Part shown: positions 27,670-37,312 of the stretch, piece by piece
Numbering within the stretch: position 1 is the first letter of the stretch
Layout of the letters: each line of letters starts with the position of its first letter
Assembly (NCBI RefSeq): GCF_900473965.1
Contig: NZ_UCNJ01000014.1
Coordinates: 1-64,000, forward strand
Direction of reading: 5' to 3'
DNA length: 64,000 nt
DNA from: Synechococcus sp. UW179A
GTDB taxonomy: Bacteria > Cyanobacteriota > Cyanobacteriia > PCC-6307 > Cyanobiaceae
The notes under the pieces: model-generated
Seen by the model: only the letters and a program-made list of their open reading frames with translations
Told to the model about the DNA's origin: nothing
The model's database searches: none
Program-made: the position numbers and the translations under genes

Positions 27670-28554
27670 ATGCCCTTCGGTCCTGCCTCGCTTTTGGGGG
27701 TCGAGCGCTTCTCGGACGAGAGTGAAGCACCCCTCGAACTGCTCCCTGGCGACGACGATGCCAAGAAGGAGCAGATCATCCGCAAGGTGTATCAGCAGGT
27801 GCTTGGCAACGCTTACGTCATGGAAAGCGAGCGCCAAATCGTTGCTGAATCGCAGTTCAAGCTCGGCGAAATCAGCGTTAGAGAACTGGTGCGACGCATT
27901 GCCAAGAGCGAGCTCTACAGCACTCGCTTCTTCGATACCTGCGCGCGCTACCGCTACATCGAGCTGGCCTTCCGACACTTGCTTGGACGCGCTCCTGAAG
28001 ACTTCCAGGAAATGCGCACCCATGCTGAACGTCTGGACAGCATGGGGTATGAAGCAGATATCGACAGTTTTCTGGATTCAGCCGATTACCAAAATGCTTT
28101 CGGTGAATGGACTGTCCCCTATCAACGGGGTTGGAAAACCGAATGCTGCACAACTCTCCAGGAGTTCACTTGGAGCTTCCAGTTATTACGTGGAAACAGC
28201 AGCAGCAGCCTGAAAGGTGATTTAGCAGGTAAGCGCAGCAAGCTCGGCGGAGCGGCATACCAGAACCTGGCACTTCCCGTGGTTCCGCCATCATCCACCC
28301 AATCCACAGGCTGGAGTTTCCGCCCCTCCACCGACATGCAGGATGCACCGACCCGGCTGGGTGCCGGTGCCGGCGAGGAGGGAGTGACCTACCGAGTGGA
28401 AGTCACTGGCTACAGCGCCAACAACGTGCGGCGCATCTCTCGTTACACCCGCAGTAATCGCGTCTTCTACGTTCCGTTCGACAAGCTGTCCGAGCAATTC
28501 AAGAGGATTCACCGGGAAGGCGGAAAGATCGCAAGCATCACTCCGGTGACCTGA
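27670..28554 (+). CDS. cpeC: Phycoerythrin-associated linker CpeC
   Basis: A 294-residue linker with the N-terminus MPFGPASLLGVERFSDESEA typical of CpeC, one PBS linker domain (about residues 35-175; YIELAFRHLLGRAP) and a C-terminal CpcD domain (about 235-294; VFYVPFDKLSEQFKRIHREG). It joins phycoerythrin I discs in the rod. It heads the cpeC-cpeE-cpeD-cpeS-cpeT-cpeR run. The upstream pentapeptide gene ends 142 bp before. Confidence 0.88.
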   Translation: MPFGPASLLGVERFSDESEAPLELLPGDDDAKKEQIIRKVYQQVLGNAYVMESERQIVAESQFKLGEISVRELVRRIAKSELYSTRFFDTCARYRYIELAFRHLLGRAPEDFQEMRTHAERLDSMGYEADIDSFLDSADYQNAFGEWTVPYQRGWKTECCTTLQEFTWSFQLLRGNSSSSLKGDLAGKRSKLGGAAYQNLALPVVPPSSTQSTGWSFRPSTDMQDAPTRLGAGAGEEGVTYRVEVTGYSANNVRRISRYTRSNRVFYVPFDKLSEQFKRIHREGGKIASITPVT

Positions 28555-28610
28555 TCGCATCTGAACGAGCAATCAACCAAGACCAAACACCCAATTCATT
28601 GATCTGAACC

Positions 28611-30257
28611 ATGGCAACCAATCAAATTTCGAACGGATTCGGCGCTGAAACCAAATGGAATAAGCCTGTCAGCTTCCAGAGGAAAGGTCAGACCACTCCG
28701 AAGCCTGCACTCACCATTGGCGAATTCCTCAAGCAGTCATGCGATCAGATGGGAATCGGTGTGGGCCCTCGCAGCCATGAGGATTGTCCACACCGCGTTA
28801 CAGCAGAGTGTTACAGCCCTGACGACCAAGCATCTCTGGATGAAGTGATTGCTGCCAGTTACCGACAGGTGTTCGGCAACGCGCACGTCATGGATTACGA
28901 ACGCTCCAATGAACTGGAAGCACAATTGCGCAACGGCGAACTCGATGTCAGAAATTTCATCCGAGGACTAGCGAAGTCAAGCTTCTACAAGTCCCGCTTC
29001 TTCTCTGCGGTGGCTCCTCAACGTGGTATCGAACTGAACTTCAAGCATCTCTTGGGTCGAGCACCGCATTCTCAGAGTGAGGTGTCTCAAAAAATCAGTT
29101 TGCAGGCTGAAAGTGGCCACGATGCGCTGATCGACAGCATCATCGATTCCGCTGAATATCTTGAAGTTTTCGGCAATGACATTGTTCCCTACGCCCGTGC
29201 GTGGAGTTCACCGGCGGATCTCGCCACATCGGCATTCCCCATGCTGGCAGCACTGCAAAAGAGCTTTGCTGGAAGTGACAGCGCGCGCGGAGGCAGCAGT
29301 GCGCTCACAACCAGCATGGCATCGGGCATTGCTCCTCGTATCAGCAGTCCTTCTGAGACCATTGGAGTTCGTCCTTCCTCTGCATTCTCAAGAGGACAGA
29401 TCGCCAGCAAAGCTCCTGGAATCACAAGTGGCAGCGACAGCGCGCCGATGCGCGGCGATTCTTACGTGTTCTTTGGTTTAGGGCAAAGAGAACAAGAAAC
29501 GTACCAGCGCTGCCCTGGCGATAGTGCAGATCAGCTAAGTGCACTGATCAGGGCAACATATAAGCAGGTGATGGGCAACCCTCACCTCATGGAATTCGAA
29601 AGGTCAGTGTCGGCAGAAAGCAAATTCATCGATGGCTATCTGAGCACTCGCGAATTTGTGCGGGCGATTGGTCTTTCAGCCGAATATAAGAAGCGTTTCT
29701 TCGAGACAAATGCTCCCTATCGATTCATCGAACTGAACTTCAAACATTTCCTCGGACGAGCACCAAAATCCCAGGCAGAAATCAGCGAGCACACACGAAT
29801 TCTTGCGGAAGGAGGTTATGACGCGGAAATTTGCAGTTACGTTGATTGCGAAGAATACCAAAGCACATTCGGTGAAGATACCGTGCCATTTGCACGAATC
29901 CTCTCCGAAGATGGCCGCTCACAAGTTGCCTTTAACCGCCATCTCAAGTTGGCCGAAGGTTTCGCAGCAAGCGACACAGTTCTGACAAGTTCTTCGTTGG
30001 TCACATCAGTTGCTACTGGAATGGTTCCTGGAGGATGGAGCTCTACCACCACCAGAATCAACAGAACTGGTACTCAATCTGGTGCACCAGATCCCACCAA
30101 AAAGCGCTTCCGGATTGTAGTTGCTGCTCAAGCTGCTCGCACCAGACAGCGCACCGCAGGCAACACCTATCTGGTGTCTGGCAAAGACATGTCCAGCCAG
30201 ATGAAATACATCCATGCCAGAGGTGGAAAGATCGTCTCCATCACCGAAGTGATGTAA
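28611..30257 (+). CDS. cpeE: Double-domain phycoerythrin linker, CpeE type
   Basis: At 548 residues this is about twice the usual linker length. The N-terminal half resembles MpeC/MpeD: a cysteine at residue 44 before DQMGIGVGPRSHEDCPH and a first PBS linker domain (about 75-210; RGIELNFKHLLGRAPHSQ). A Ser/Ala-rich hinge (about 215-280) leads to a second linker domain (about 300-430; RFIELNFKHFLGRAPKSQ) and a C-terminal CpcD domain (about 480-548). It could span two phycoerythrin hexamers. The name follows marine Synechococcus usage as I recall it, so the symbol is less certain than the family. Confidence 0.78.
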   Translation: MATNQISNGFGAETKWNKPVSFQRKGQTTPKPALTIGEFLKQSCDQMGIGVGPRSHEDCPHRVTAECYSPDDQASLDEVIAASYRQVFGNAHVMDYERSNELEAQLRNGELDVRNFIRGLAKSSFYKSRFFSAVAPQRGIELNFKHLLGRAPHSQSEVSQKISLQAESGHDALIDSIIDSAEYLEVFGNDIVPYARAWSSPADLATSAFPMLAALQKSFAGSDSARGGSSALTTSMASGIAPRISSPSETIGVRPSSAFSRGQIASKAPGITSGSDSAPMRGDSYVFFGLGQREQETYQRCPGDSADQLSALIRATYKQVMGNPHLMEFERSVSAESKFIDGYLSTREFVRAIGLSAEYKKRFFETNAPYRFIELNFKHFLGRAPKSQAEISEHTRILAEGGYDAEICSYVDCEEYQSTFGEDTVPFARILSEDGRSQVAFNRHLKLAEGFAASDTVLTSSSLVTSVATGMVPGGWSSTTTRINRTGTQSGAPDPTKKRFRIVVAAQAARTRQRTAGNTYLVSGKDMSSQMKYIHARGGKIVSITEVM

Positions 30258-30285
30258 AAAACCTCCAACAACAACTTATTGAATG

Positions 30286-30308
30286 GGCCTTTTGATGATC
30301 GAAAGGCC
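30286..30308. other. Intergenic stem-loop between cpeE and cpeD
   Basis: A 7-bp stem (ggccttt 30286-30292 with aaaggcc 30302-30308) with a 9-nt loop and no T tract. It could be an mRNA processing or stabilising hairpin that sets the relative amounts of the two linkers. Confidence 0.45.
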
Positions 30309-30340
30309 TAACAATTAACCATCACCTAACCAACCGAGAC

Positions 30341-31075
30341 ATGACGGAAACCACCACACTGGCAACCCAAGCAAATACAGATTTGGGACATGCAGATAAT
30401 GTGATTCAAAGCATCTACAAACAGGTTTTTGGCAACCGTCATCTCATGGAGCTTGACGTCAACAAGTCTCTCGAAGCCTTATTCATGAATGGGGATCTAA
30501 CCGTTCAGGGCTTCGTAACAGCCCTCGCACAGTCAGATACATACAAAAAATTATTCCTTGAAGATAAGAGTGCCTATCAGTTTGTTGAGCTCAATTTCAA
30601 GCATTTACTGGGTAGACCCCCACATGATCAACAAGAGCTGATGGAACATGTCAGCAAGATGAATACCGAAGGATACGACGCAGAAATTGCTAGTTACACT
30701 TACAGCGAAGAATATCTCGCAGCATTTGGTATCGACGGGGTACCCCATAATCGCTCAAGCCAATCCATCAGTGGTGGACGAACGATTAATTACACACGAG
30801 GCATCGCTGTTGATGCAGGCTTCGCAGGTTACGACGCGGCCAGTAATGGATCAAAACTCCTGAACAGCCTCTCCACTGGAAATGCGCCTGCGATTGTCGA
30901 CCGCAAAAGCGTTGGCAACGCTAATGGAATCTCAATCTTTTGGACAACACGTCGTCAGGTCAGTGCTAATCGTCGTGTGATGCAGAAATCAGTTGTTAGC
31001 CAAACCTCAATGTCTGCAACTCTTCGGAGCATCCAAGCCCAAGGTGGTCGGATCGTTTCTATTTCGAAGGCTTAA
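30341..31075 (+). CDS. cpeD: Phycoerythrin-associated linker CpeD
   Basis: A 244-residue linker with one PBS linker domain (about residues 15-150; QFVELNFKHLLGRPPHDQQE) and a C-terminal CpcD domain (about 190-244; SATLRSIQAQGGRIVSI). There is no gamma-type N-terminal cysteine motif. Length and layout match CpeD-type linkers of phycoerythrin rods. It is 83 bp downstream of cpeE, with a hairpin in between and two more hairpins after it. Confidence 0.78.
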   Translation: MTETTTLATQANTDLGHADNVIQSIYKQVFGNRHLMELDVNKSLEALFMNGDLTVQGFVTALAQSDTYKKLFLEDKSAYQFVELNFKHLLGRPPHDQQELMEHVSKMNTEGYDAEIASYTYSEEYLAAFGIDGVPHNRSSQSISGGRTINYTRGIAVDAGFAGYDAASNGSKLLNSLSTGNAPAIVDRKSVGNANGISIFWTTRRQVSANRRVMQKSVVSQTSMSATLRSIQAQGGRIVSISKA

Positions 31076-31092
31076 ACCTTCATGAGGTTGAC

Positions 31093-31152
31093 CTCTGATT
31101 GTTCATAAAATCAGAGATAATTGAATTGGCGTTAGCTAACGTCAATTCAATT
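31093..31152. other. Two consecutive hairpins after cpeD
   Basis: The first is an 8-bp stem (31093-31100 with 31109-31116). The second is a 16-bp near-perfect stem (31119-31134 with 31137-31152, one G-U pair, 2-nt spacer). Neither is followed by a strong T run, so partial termination or mRNA stabilisation upstream of the cpeS-cpeT-cpeR genes is more likely than full termination. Confidence 0.5.
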
Positions 31153-31198
31153 TCATCGCTCAGAAAGGCTCCTAGTTTTCTCGTTTACTCCCCCCGAC

Positions 31199-31384
31199 AT
31201 GCCAATTCTTAGAGACACAACCAGATCTGACCCGAATCAGACAGACGCCTTCAATAAGTCTGTGGCATCAGTTCCCATGGCAATGTCAATGATGGTTGAC
31301 TCAATGGTCAACATGATGCAAGCAAATTTACCTAAAAACACTGAGAGATTCGACAGTCACGGCAGAAGCACTGATGGATATTGA
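31199..31384 (+). CDS. Small hypothetical Met-rich protein before cpeS
   Basis: A 61-residue protein, MPILRDTTRSDPNQTDAFNK at its start and a Met-rich middle (PMAMSMMVDSMVNMM) that could form an amphipathic helix. Its stop overlaps the start of cpeS by 11 bp, which suggests it is translated with the lyase gene. I do not recognise a family, and its reality rests on position and overlap. Confidence 0.5.
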   Translation: MPILRDTTRSDPNQTDAFNKSVASVPMAMSMMVDSMVNMMQANLPKNTERFDSHGRSTDGY

Positions 31385-31910
31385 GCAATTTGTTGCTCAA
31401 AGCATCGGAGAATGGCGCTCAATGAGAAGCGGACACTCCCTTGCATTTCAACAATTCGAAGATGTGCTCAGTGAAATATCAATCAAAGAATTTATTGATG
31501 ACACAAATCAGCTGCGAGAACTGATTAAGGCTTCATCACAACCCAACGAAAGCCACTACATTTCTCCCTTTTCAATGGAATGGTGTGCAGAGAGTGATTG
31601 GGAACCTGACGATCCCAGTGAAGTTTCCAGTGGATCATGCATCATTCTGCCGATCCCGAAGGATGAACAATCTGGAAAACTATTGAGAAGCGTTGGCTAT
31701 GCCGAATCAGTAGCGGCAGAATCAGAATACCGATTTCTTGACGATGGCACGTTCATCCTCAAGACTCACTATGATCAATCCATTGCAGAAGAACGTATTT
31801 GGTTCGTTTCTGATCACGTCCGCTGCCGCTCCTCAGTTCTGAAAACATCAGAGGGATCGGGCATCTTGCAAGCTTCATTTGCTTCCGAAGTCAGAAAAAT
31901 TTCCGTTTAG
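31374..31910 (+). CDS. cpeS: Bilin lyase CpeS (CpcS/CpeS family)
   Basis: A 178-residue single-domain lyase of the CpcS/CpeS lipocalin-like family. Features seen are the N-terminal FVAQSIGEWRSMRSGHSLAF, the central SRSVGYAESVAAESEYRF-like strand and ERIWFVSDHVRCRSSVL near the end. CpeS attaches phycoerythrobilin to Cys-82 of phycoerythrin beta subunits in studied systems. It is followed by cpeT and cpeR with short gaps. Confidence 0.85.
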   Translation: MDIEQFVAQSIGEWRSMRSGHSLAFQQFEDVLSEISIKEFIDDTNQLRELIKASSQPNESHYISPFSMEWCAESDWEPDDPSEVSSGSCIILPIPKDEQSGKLLRSVGYAESVAAESEYRFLDDGTFILKTHYDQSIAEERIWFVSDHVRCRSSVLKTSEGSGILQASFASEVRKISV

Positions 31911-31933
31911 TCATCAGCGACTACGTCCTATTC

Positions 31934-32548
31934 ATGAAACCCGAAGAAAAAATCAAATTCGCAAAAACATTATCTGGAATCTTTGATAATTTTGCACAGT
32001 CACAAGAGCGACCCAAAGATTTTGCTCGTATTAATATTGTATTTAGGCCACTACCATGGCATATCTTTCAAGGACCCGGCTTTTATTCAGAGCAATATTA
32101 CGACTATTCTCCATGGGATCCTTATAGACAGGGAATTCATCGCTTGTCTTATAAAGAAGATATCTTCGTTGTAGAAAACTTTGGTTTCAGCAATAAGGAA
32201 CGATTGGCTGGATCTGGGAGAAGACCAGAATTACTTGATTCGTTAGATCTCAATAGTCTTGAAAGAAGATGTGGATGCGCAATGTACTTCAAAGAAGAAA
32301 CAACTGGTCACTATATTGGCCACGTAGAGCCAGGAAAAGCTTGCATCGTACCTCGAGACGGGAAACTAACTTATCTCGTCAGCGAGGTTGAAGTGAACGA
32401 ACAAAGTTGGGTAAGCCGTGATAGAGGTTTTGATCCAAAAACAGACGAAGTACGGTGGGGTTCAGAACATGGTCCGCTCAAGTTCAAACGAGTCGCAGAT
32501 TTTTCTGAAATGGTCACATCTGAATGGATCGATGGAACCAAAGAGTGA
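31934..32548 (+). CDS. cpeT: Bilin lyase CpeT (CpcT/CpeT family)
   Basis: A 204-residue CpcT/CpeT-family protein. Conserved features include FRPLPWHIFQGPGFYSEQYY near the N-terminus, the CGCAMYFKEE and ACIVPRDGKLTYLVSEVEV segments, and the ending WVSRDRGFDPKTDEVRWGSE. CpeT is the lyase for the Cys-165-type site on phycoerythrin beta subunits. The cpeR ATG follows its stop directly. Confidence 0.88.
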   Translation: MKPEEKIKFAKTLSGIFDNFAQSQERPKDFARINIVFRPLPWHIFQGPGFYSEQYYDYSPWDPYRQGIHRLSYKEDIFVVENFGFSNKERLAGSGRRPELLDSLDLNSLERRCGCAMYFKEETTGHYIGHVEPGKACIVPRDGKLTYLVSEVEVNEQSWVSRDRGFDPKTDEVRWGSEHGPLKFKRVADFSEMVTSEWIDGTKE

Positions 32549-32854
32549 ATGCAAAACAGCATAAAACAGCTCAAGGGATGGATACGATCACAACACTTGA
32601 TCTGCGAAGGAACTGATTTTATATTTGAAACTGTTGATCAAACACAGCTCGAGAAATTTGAACAATGCATGGACGAAATTGGCGGAAAAGTAAGGCAAAT
32701 TAAAGCTGTAGGCAACTGGCCGATGGGACCAAACCGATCGTTCAAAATTTTAAGAGCCATTGCAAGCGTACCTAGGCCAGGAGGGGAAAGCCTTGTAACT
32801 TATTGGGCTAAACGAGGAGCAAAACAAACACGTTATTCAGATATCAACACTTGA
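32549..32854 (+). CDS. cpeR: Phycoerythrin operon activator CpeR
   Basis: A 101-residue protein, starting MQNSIKQLKGWIRSQHLICE and containing VRQIKAVGNWPMGPNRSFKI, the typical CpeR core. In Fremyella CpeR is needed for expression of phycoerythrin genes, but it has no classical DNA-binding motif. It abuts cpeT without a gap and converges with the Nif11-like gene, whose stop codon lies 2 bp away. Confidence 0.88.
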   Translation: MQNSIKQLKGWIRSQHLICEGTDFIFETVDQTQLEKFEQCMDEIGGKVRQIKAVGNWPMGPNRSFKILRAIASVPRPGGESLVTYWAKRGAKQTRYSDINT

Positions 32855-32856
32855 AA

Positions 32857-33081
32857 TCAGTCTGAGAACCAACCCAACCATGTTGGTTTGGAAAAGTCGG
32901 TATGTTTGCTCCACTTCCTCAAAATAGCTAATGGGTCAATTTGAAAACCACGTTCTGCCGCGATGGCAATGACTTGATCCTGATTGAGTGCAGCCTTGAT
33001 CTCGTCTTGAAGACTTTGATCTGCTTTTGCTAGGGAGATAAATTGTTCAAGGATTTGATCCTGTTCAGCATCAGACATCAT
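32857..33081 (-). CDS. Nif11-like small protein (first of three)
   Basis: A 74-residue protein fitting the Nif11-type leader domain: a helix with ILEQFISLAKADQSLQDEIK, then AALNQDQVIAIAAERGFQID. The C-terminal tail is Trp-rich (RKWSKH, TWLGW). Family members serve either as leader peptides of modified natural products or as free-standing proteins of unknown role. There is no Gly-Gly cleavage site and no modifying enzyme gene in the window. Confidence 0.65.
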   Translation of the reverse strand: MMSDAEQDQILEQFISLAKADQSLQDEIKAALNQDQVIAIAAERGFQIDPLAILRKWSKHTDFSKPTWLGWFSD

Positions 33082-33114
33082 TCAACTCACACTATCGTGA
33101 TCTGAGCACGAGAA

Positions 33115-33417
33115 TCAGGAATGATTCGTGTCCGCACCCTCCATCAGCATAGCTCTCCAAGCAGAAATCTGACGAAACGCCCATGACCAATGACTGGTCT
33201 GAGCAGCTAAAACTTTTTGCTGTGTTGAATCAGATAACTGTGCGAAGTCACGCTCAAAGTAAGTAGTCCATTCATTTTGATTAATATTAAAGCCCTTACT
33301 TTGGGCATAAGCGATGATCTCTTGATGAGAGACAAGCGGCTTTAATCCCGTCGCAAGCTCATGAGAGCGAATCACTTCATCTACAAAACGAGGGAGTTCT
33401 TGAGAAATCATCAGCAA
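33115..33417 (-). CDS. Nif11-like small protein (second of three)
   Basis: A 100-residue protein with the same plan as its neighbour: ISQELPRFVDEVIRSHELAT, then SHQEIIAYAQSKGFNINQNEW. The C-terminal half (about 60-100) is helical and Trp-rich (SHWSWAFRQISAWRAMLM) and resembles nothing I know. It overlaps the preceding gene's stop by 7 bp and is 33 bp from the next, so the three form one transcription unit. Confidence 0.62.
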   Translation of the reverse strand: MLMISQELPRFVDEVIRSHELATGLKPLVSHQEIIAYAQSKGFNINQNEWTTYFERDFAQLSDSTQQKVLAAQTSHWSWAFRQISAWRAMLMEGADTNHS

Positions 33418-33731
33418 CTCTCGATCCAGATTGCAAAATTAGCGTTGGTGCAAATCAATTGCAAAACAAGTGGTCCGCCAGTGCAACGCAAAAGCCTCCA
33501 AGGCAGAGCATTGCTGATCACTCCGGAATCCACAAGAATCTTTGGAGGACGGGTCGCTTGATCGAGTGGGATCAAGGCGGCACCAGTTAGAGACGGGTCT
33601 ACAGCCTGAACGGCCTTACGAAGGGCTTCTATATCACTCACTTGATTCAATTGATTCTGAAAATCCTGGTCATTATTGAGCGTCTCGACAAAACGTGGCA
33701 ACGCTTTTTCCGCTTCAGCAGAGACTGGCAT
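33411..33731 (-). CDS. Nif11-like small protein (third, upstream-most)
   Basis: From the ATG at 33731 the product has 106 residues (ATG 33779 would add 16). The N-terminal half, ALPRFVETLNNDQDFQNQLN followed by VSDIEALRKAVQAVDPSLTG, fits the Nif11-type helical domain. The C-terminal half contains RCTGGPLVLQLICTN, with a Gly-Gly pair and two Cys, faintly like a leader/core junction, though no core peptide is evident. It is first in a three-gene minus-strand unit that converges on cpeR. Confidence 0.58.
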   Translation of the reverse strand: MPVSAEAEKALPRFVETLNNDQDFQNQLNQVSDIEALRKAVQAVDPSLTGAALIPLDQATRPPKILVDSGVISNALPWRLLRCTGGPLVLQLICTNANFAIWIESC

Positions 33732-33779
33732 TTGATTAACAGAACGCTGGCTTATGCTAACAGACAGGTTGAAAGCCAA

Positions 33780-35462
<1,683 letters not shown>

Positions 35463-35505
35463 GCCCTATCTGCTTGATCGTTCAAAACAACACACATCCT
35501 TCATC

Positions 35506-36003
35506 ATGAAGTCCGTCATCACCACTGTTGTCGGTGCAGCCGATAGCGCTTCCCGCTTCCCCTCTGCATCCGACATGGAATCCGTTCAGGGTTCCATTCA
35601 GCGAGCAGCTGCACGTCTTGAAGCTGCTGAAAAGCTGGCTTCCGGCTACGACGCCATTGCTCAGCGCGCTGTTGACGCTGTTTACGCTCAGTACCCCAAC
35701 GGCGCTACGGGCCGTCAGCCCCGCGCCTGTGCCACCGAAGGCAAAGAGAAGTGCAAGCGTGACTTCGTTCACTACCTGCGTCTGATCAACTACTGCCTGG
35801 TCACCGGCGGCACCGGCCCCCTGGACGAGCTGGCCATTAATGGTCAGAAAGAGGTTTACAAGGCCCTCAGCATCGACGCTGGCACCTATGTTGCTGGTTT
35901 CTCGCAGATGCGTAACGACGGTTGCTCACCTCGCGACATGAGCCCCCAAGCTCTGACTGCATACAACACCCTGCTCGATTACGTGATCAACTCCCTGGGC
36001 TGA
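35506..36003 (+). CDS. mpeA: Phycoerythrin II alpha subunit
   Basis: A 165-residue alpha subunit. The diagnostic feature is three bilin cysteines: Cys-75 and Cys-83 in [15 protein letters not shown], and one near 140 in [11 protein letters not shown]. The extra Cys-75 separates MpeA from CpeA, which lacks it. These sites carry phycourobilin or phycoerythrobilin depending on the lyases present. A strong terminator follows, so mpeBA forms the main transcript. Confidence 0.96.
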   Translation: MKSVITTVVGAADSASRFPSASDMESVQGSIQRAAARLEAAEKLASGYDAIAQRAVDAVYAQYPNGATGRQPRACATEGKEKCKRDFVHYLRLINYCLVTGGTGPLDELAINGQKEVYKALSIDAGTYVAGFSQMRNDGCSPRDMSPQALTAYNTLLDYVINSLG

Positions 36004-36043
36004 TTCGTCAGTTCAACTGTTGAATAATTCAGCAATGTGATTG

Positions 36044-36070
36044 GGGTGGGCATTTCTGCCCACCCTTTTT
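36044..36070 (+). terminator. Terminator or attenuator between mpeA and mpeC
   Basis: A 9-bp GC-rich stem (36044-36052 with 36057-36065) with a 4-nt loop is followed by a run of T residues. Partial read-through could place mpeC below mpeBA in expression. A further 250 bp before mpeC could hold its own promoter. Confidence 0.88.
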
Positions 36071-36317
36071 TATTACCTTCAGAATGAAAGTAATCACCAT
36101 GCCAAAATCATGGCGTTGCTGAATCATGGGACATTGCATTCGGCCACTCAATTGGCCGAAAACAAAGACTTACGCCATTCTCGACAGCAACAAGAAGCCA
36201 TTAAGGAATTTCTTGTTACCTCAAAGTTTGAAACCGATTGCTCTTGAGCTTCAGCATCTAAAGCAACTATCAGGGGTAATTCGGGACAAATAGTCAAACC
36301 TATCCCCAATTCACATC

Positions 36318-37199
36318 ATGCTCGGCCCAGAAACCAGTCTGAAATCACTCACCTCAGCGACCCGAACCGGGCCAGCTGCGTATTCCACACCCAGCAAAGC
36401 AGGTAAAAACACAGTTCACCGCACGCTTGCAGGTGTTCGTGCCGAGTACAAGAGGCAGCATTGTGCCTCCATGGGGATTGGGATCGGTCCCCGTCTGCAC
36501 GCTGAATGTCCTTTTGGGTCTGTATTTGATCAATACAGCCCAGACGATATCGCTGCTCTTGAGCGCGTGATCAGAACGGCATACCGTCAGGTGTACGGCA
36601 ACCTGCCTCCAACTGAAAATCAGCGAGAAACCTCCCTGGAAGTCAGGTTGATGAACGGGGAAATCAGCGTTCGCGATTTCGTCAACGGCTTGGCCAAGTC
36701 AGATTTCTACAAAGCAAACTTCTTCCACGCTGTTGGCGCTCAGCGTGGTATCGAACTGAACTTCAAGCACTTGCTTGGACGAGCTCCTCTGAACCAGGAA
36801 GAAGTCCAGAATCACATCAAACTGCAGTCTGAAGAAGGCTTTGATGCACTGATCGACAAGCTGACTGACTCGGCTGAGTACACCGAGGTGTTTGGTTCTG
36901 ACATCGTGCCCTATGAAAGGTCTCACGATTCCTACGCAGGGATGTTCACACGGTCCTTCAACCTGATGCGTGAACTGGGCGGCATGAAGGTTGCTGTCAG
37001 CGACAATGCTCAAGGTCGCAACAGCCGTACGATCAACCCACTTGCGATTGCATCGAGAGAAGAGTCAAAGCCCCAGCCATTTACATACACCTCAGTTCAG
37101 CGGACCCCTATCAAACTGCCCCAACAGCAGTACAGCGGACACCAGACTCCAAAGATGACCGATTACGTGGCATTCCGTCCTTTCGGGGTTCACTTCTGA
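36318..37199 (+). CDS. mpeC: Phycoerythrin II gamma subunit/linker MpeC
   Basis: A 293-residue PEII linker. The cysteine in KRQHCASMGIGIG is residue 49, the phycourobilin attachment site established for MpeC of Synechococcus WH8020. One PBS linker domain follows (about residues 75-220; RGIELNFKHLLGRAPLNQEE). The C-terminal tail is basic and proline-rich, without a CpcD domain. It lies downstream of mpeBA behind a terminator and is itself followed by a strong terminator. The hydrophilic N-terminus (1-48) is typical of the gamma type. Confidence 0.93.
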   Translation: MLGPETSLKSLTSATRTGPAAYSTPSKAGKNTVHRTLAGVRAEYKRQHCASMGIGIGPRLHAECPFGSVFDQYSPDDIAALERVIRTAYRQVYGNLPPTENQRETSLEVRLMNGEISVRDFVNGLAKSDFYKANFFHAVGAQRGIELNFKHLLGRAPLNQEEVQNHIKLQSEEGFDALIDKLTDSAEYTEVFGSDIVPYERSHDSYAGMFTRSFNLMRELGGMKVAVSDNAQGRNSRTINPLAIASREESKPQPFTYTSVQRTPIKLPQQQYSGHQTPKMTDYVAFRPFGVHF

Positions 37200-37230
37200 T
37201 CCAAATGCAAGTTTGATCAATAGGATCCAA

Positions 37231-37257
37231 AACCCATCTTTTGATGGGTTTTTTTTT
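37231..37257 (+). terminator. Terminator of mpeC
   Basis: An 8-bp stem (aacccatc 37231-37238 with gatgggtt 37243-37250), loop TTTT, followed by a T run to 37257. It lies about 30 bp after the mpeC stop. Confidence 0.92.
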
Positions 37258-37312
37258 GCCAATGCCCAACCAACAGAGCTACGAACCAATCAATTAGATT
37301 CAATACAAGCGA

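Noticed and set aside
27601-28153. Minus-strand frames antisense to cpeC
   Set aside because: They fall within the linker domain of cpeC and show no protein family features.
36041-36247. 68-codon plus-strand frame between mpeA and mpeC
   Set aside because: It starts inside the mpeBA terminator stem, which makes translation unlikely.
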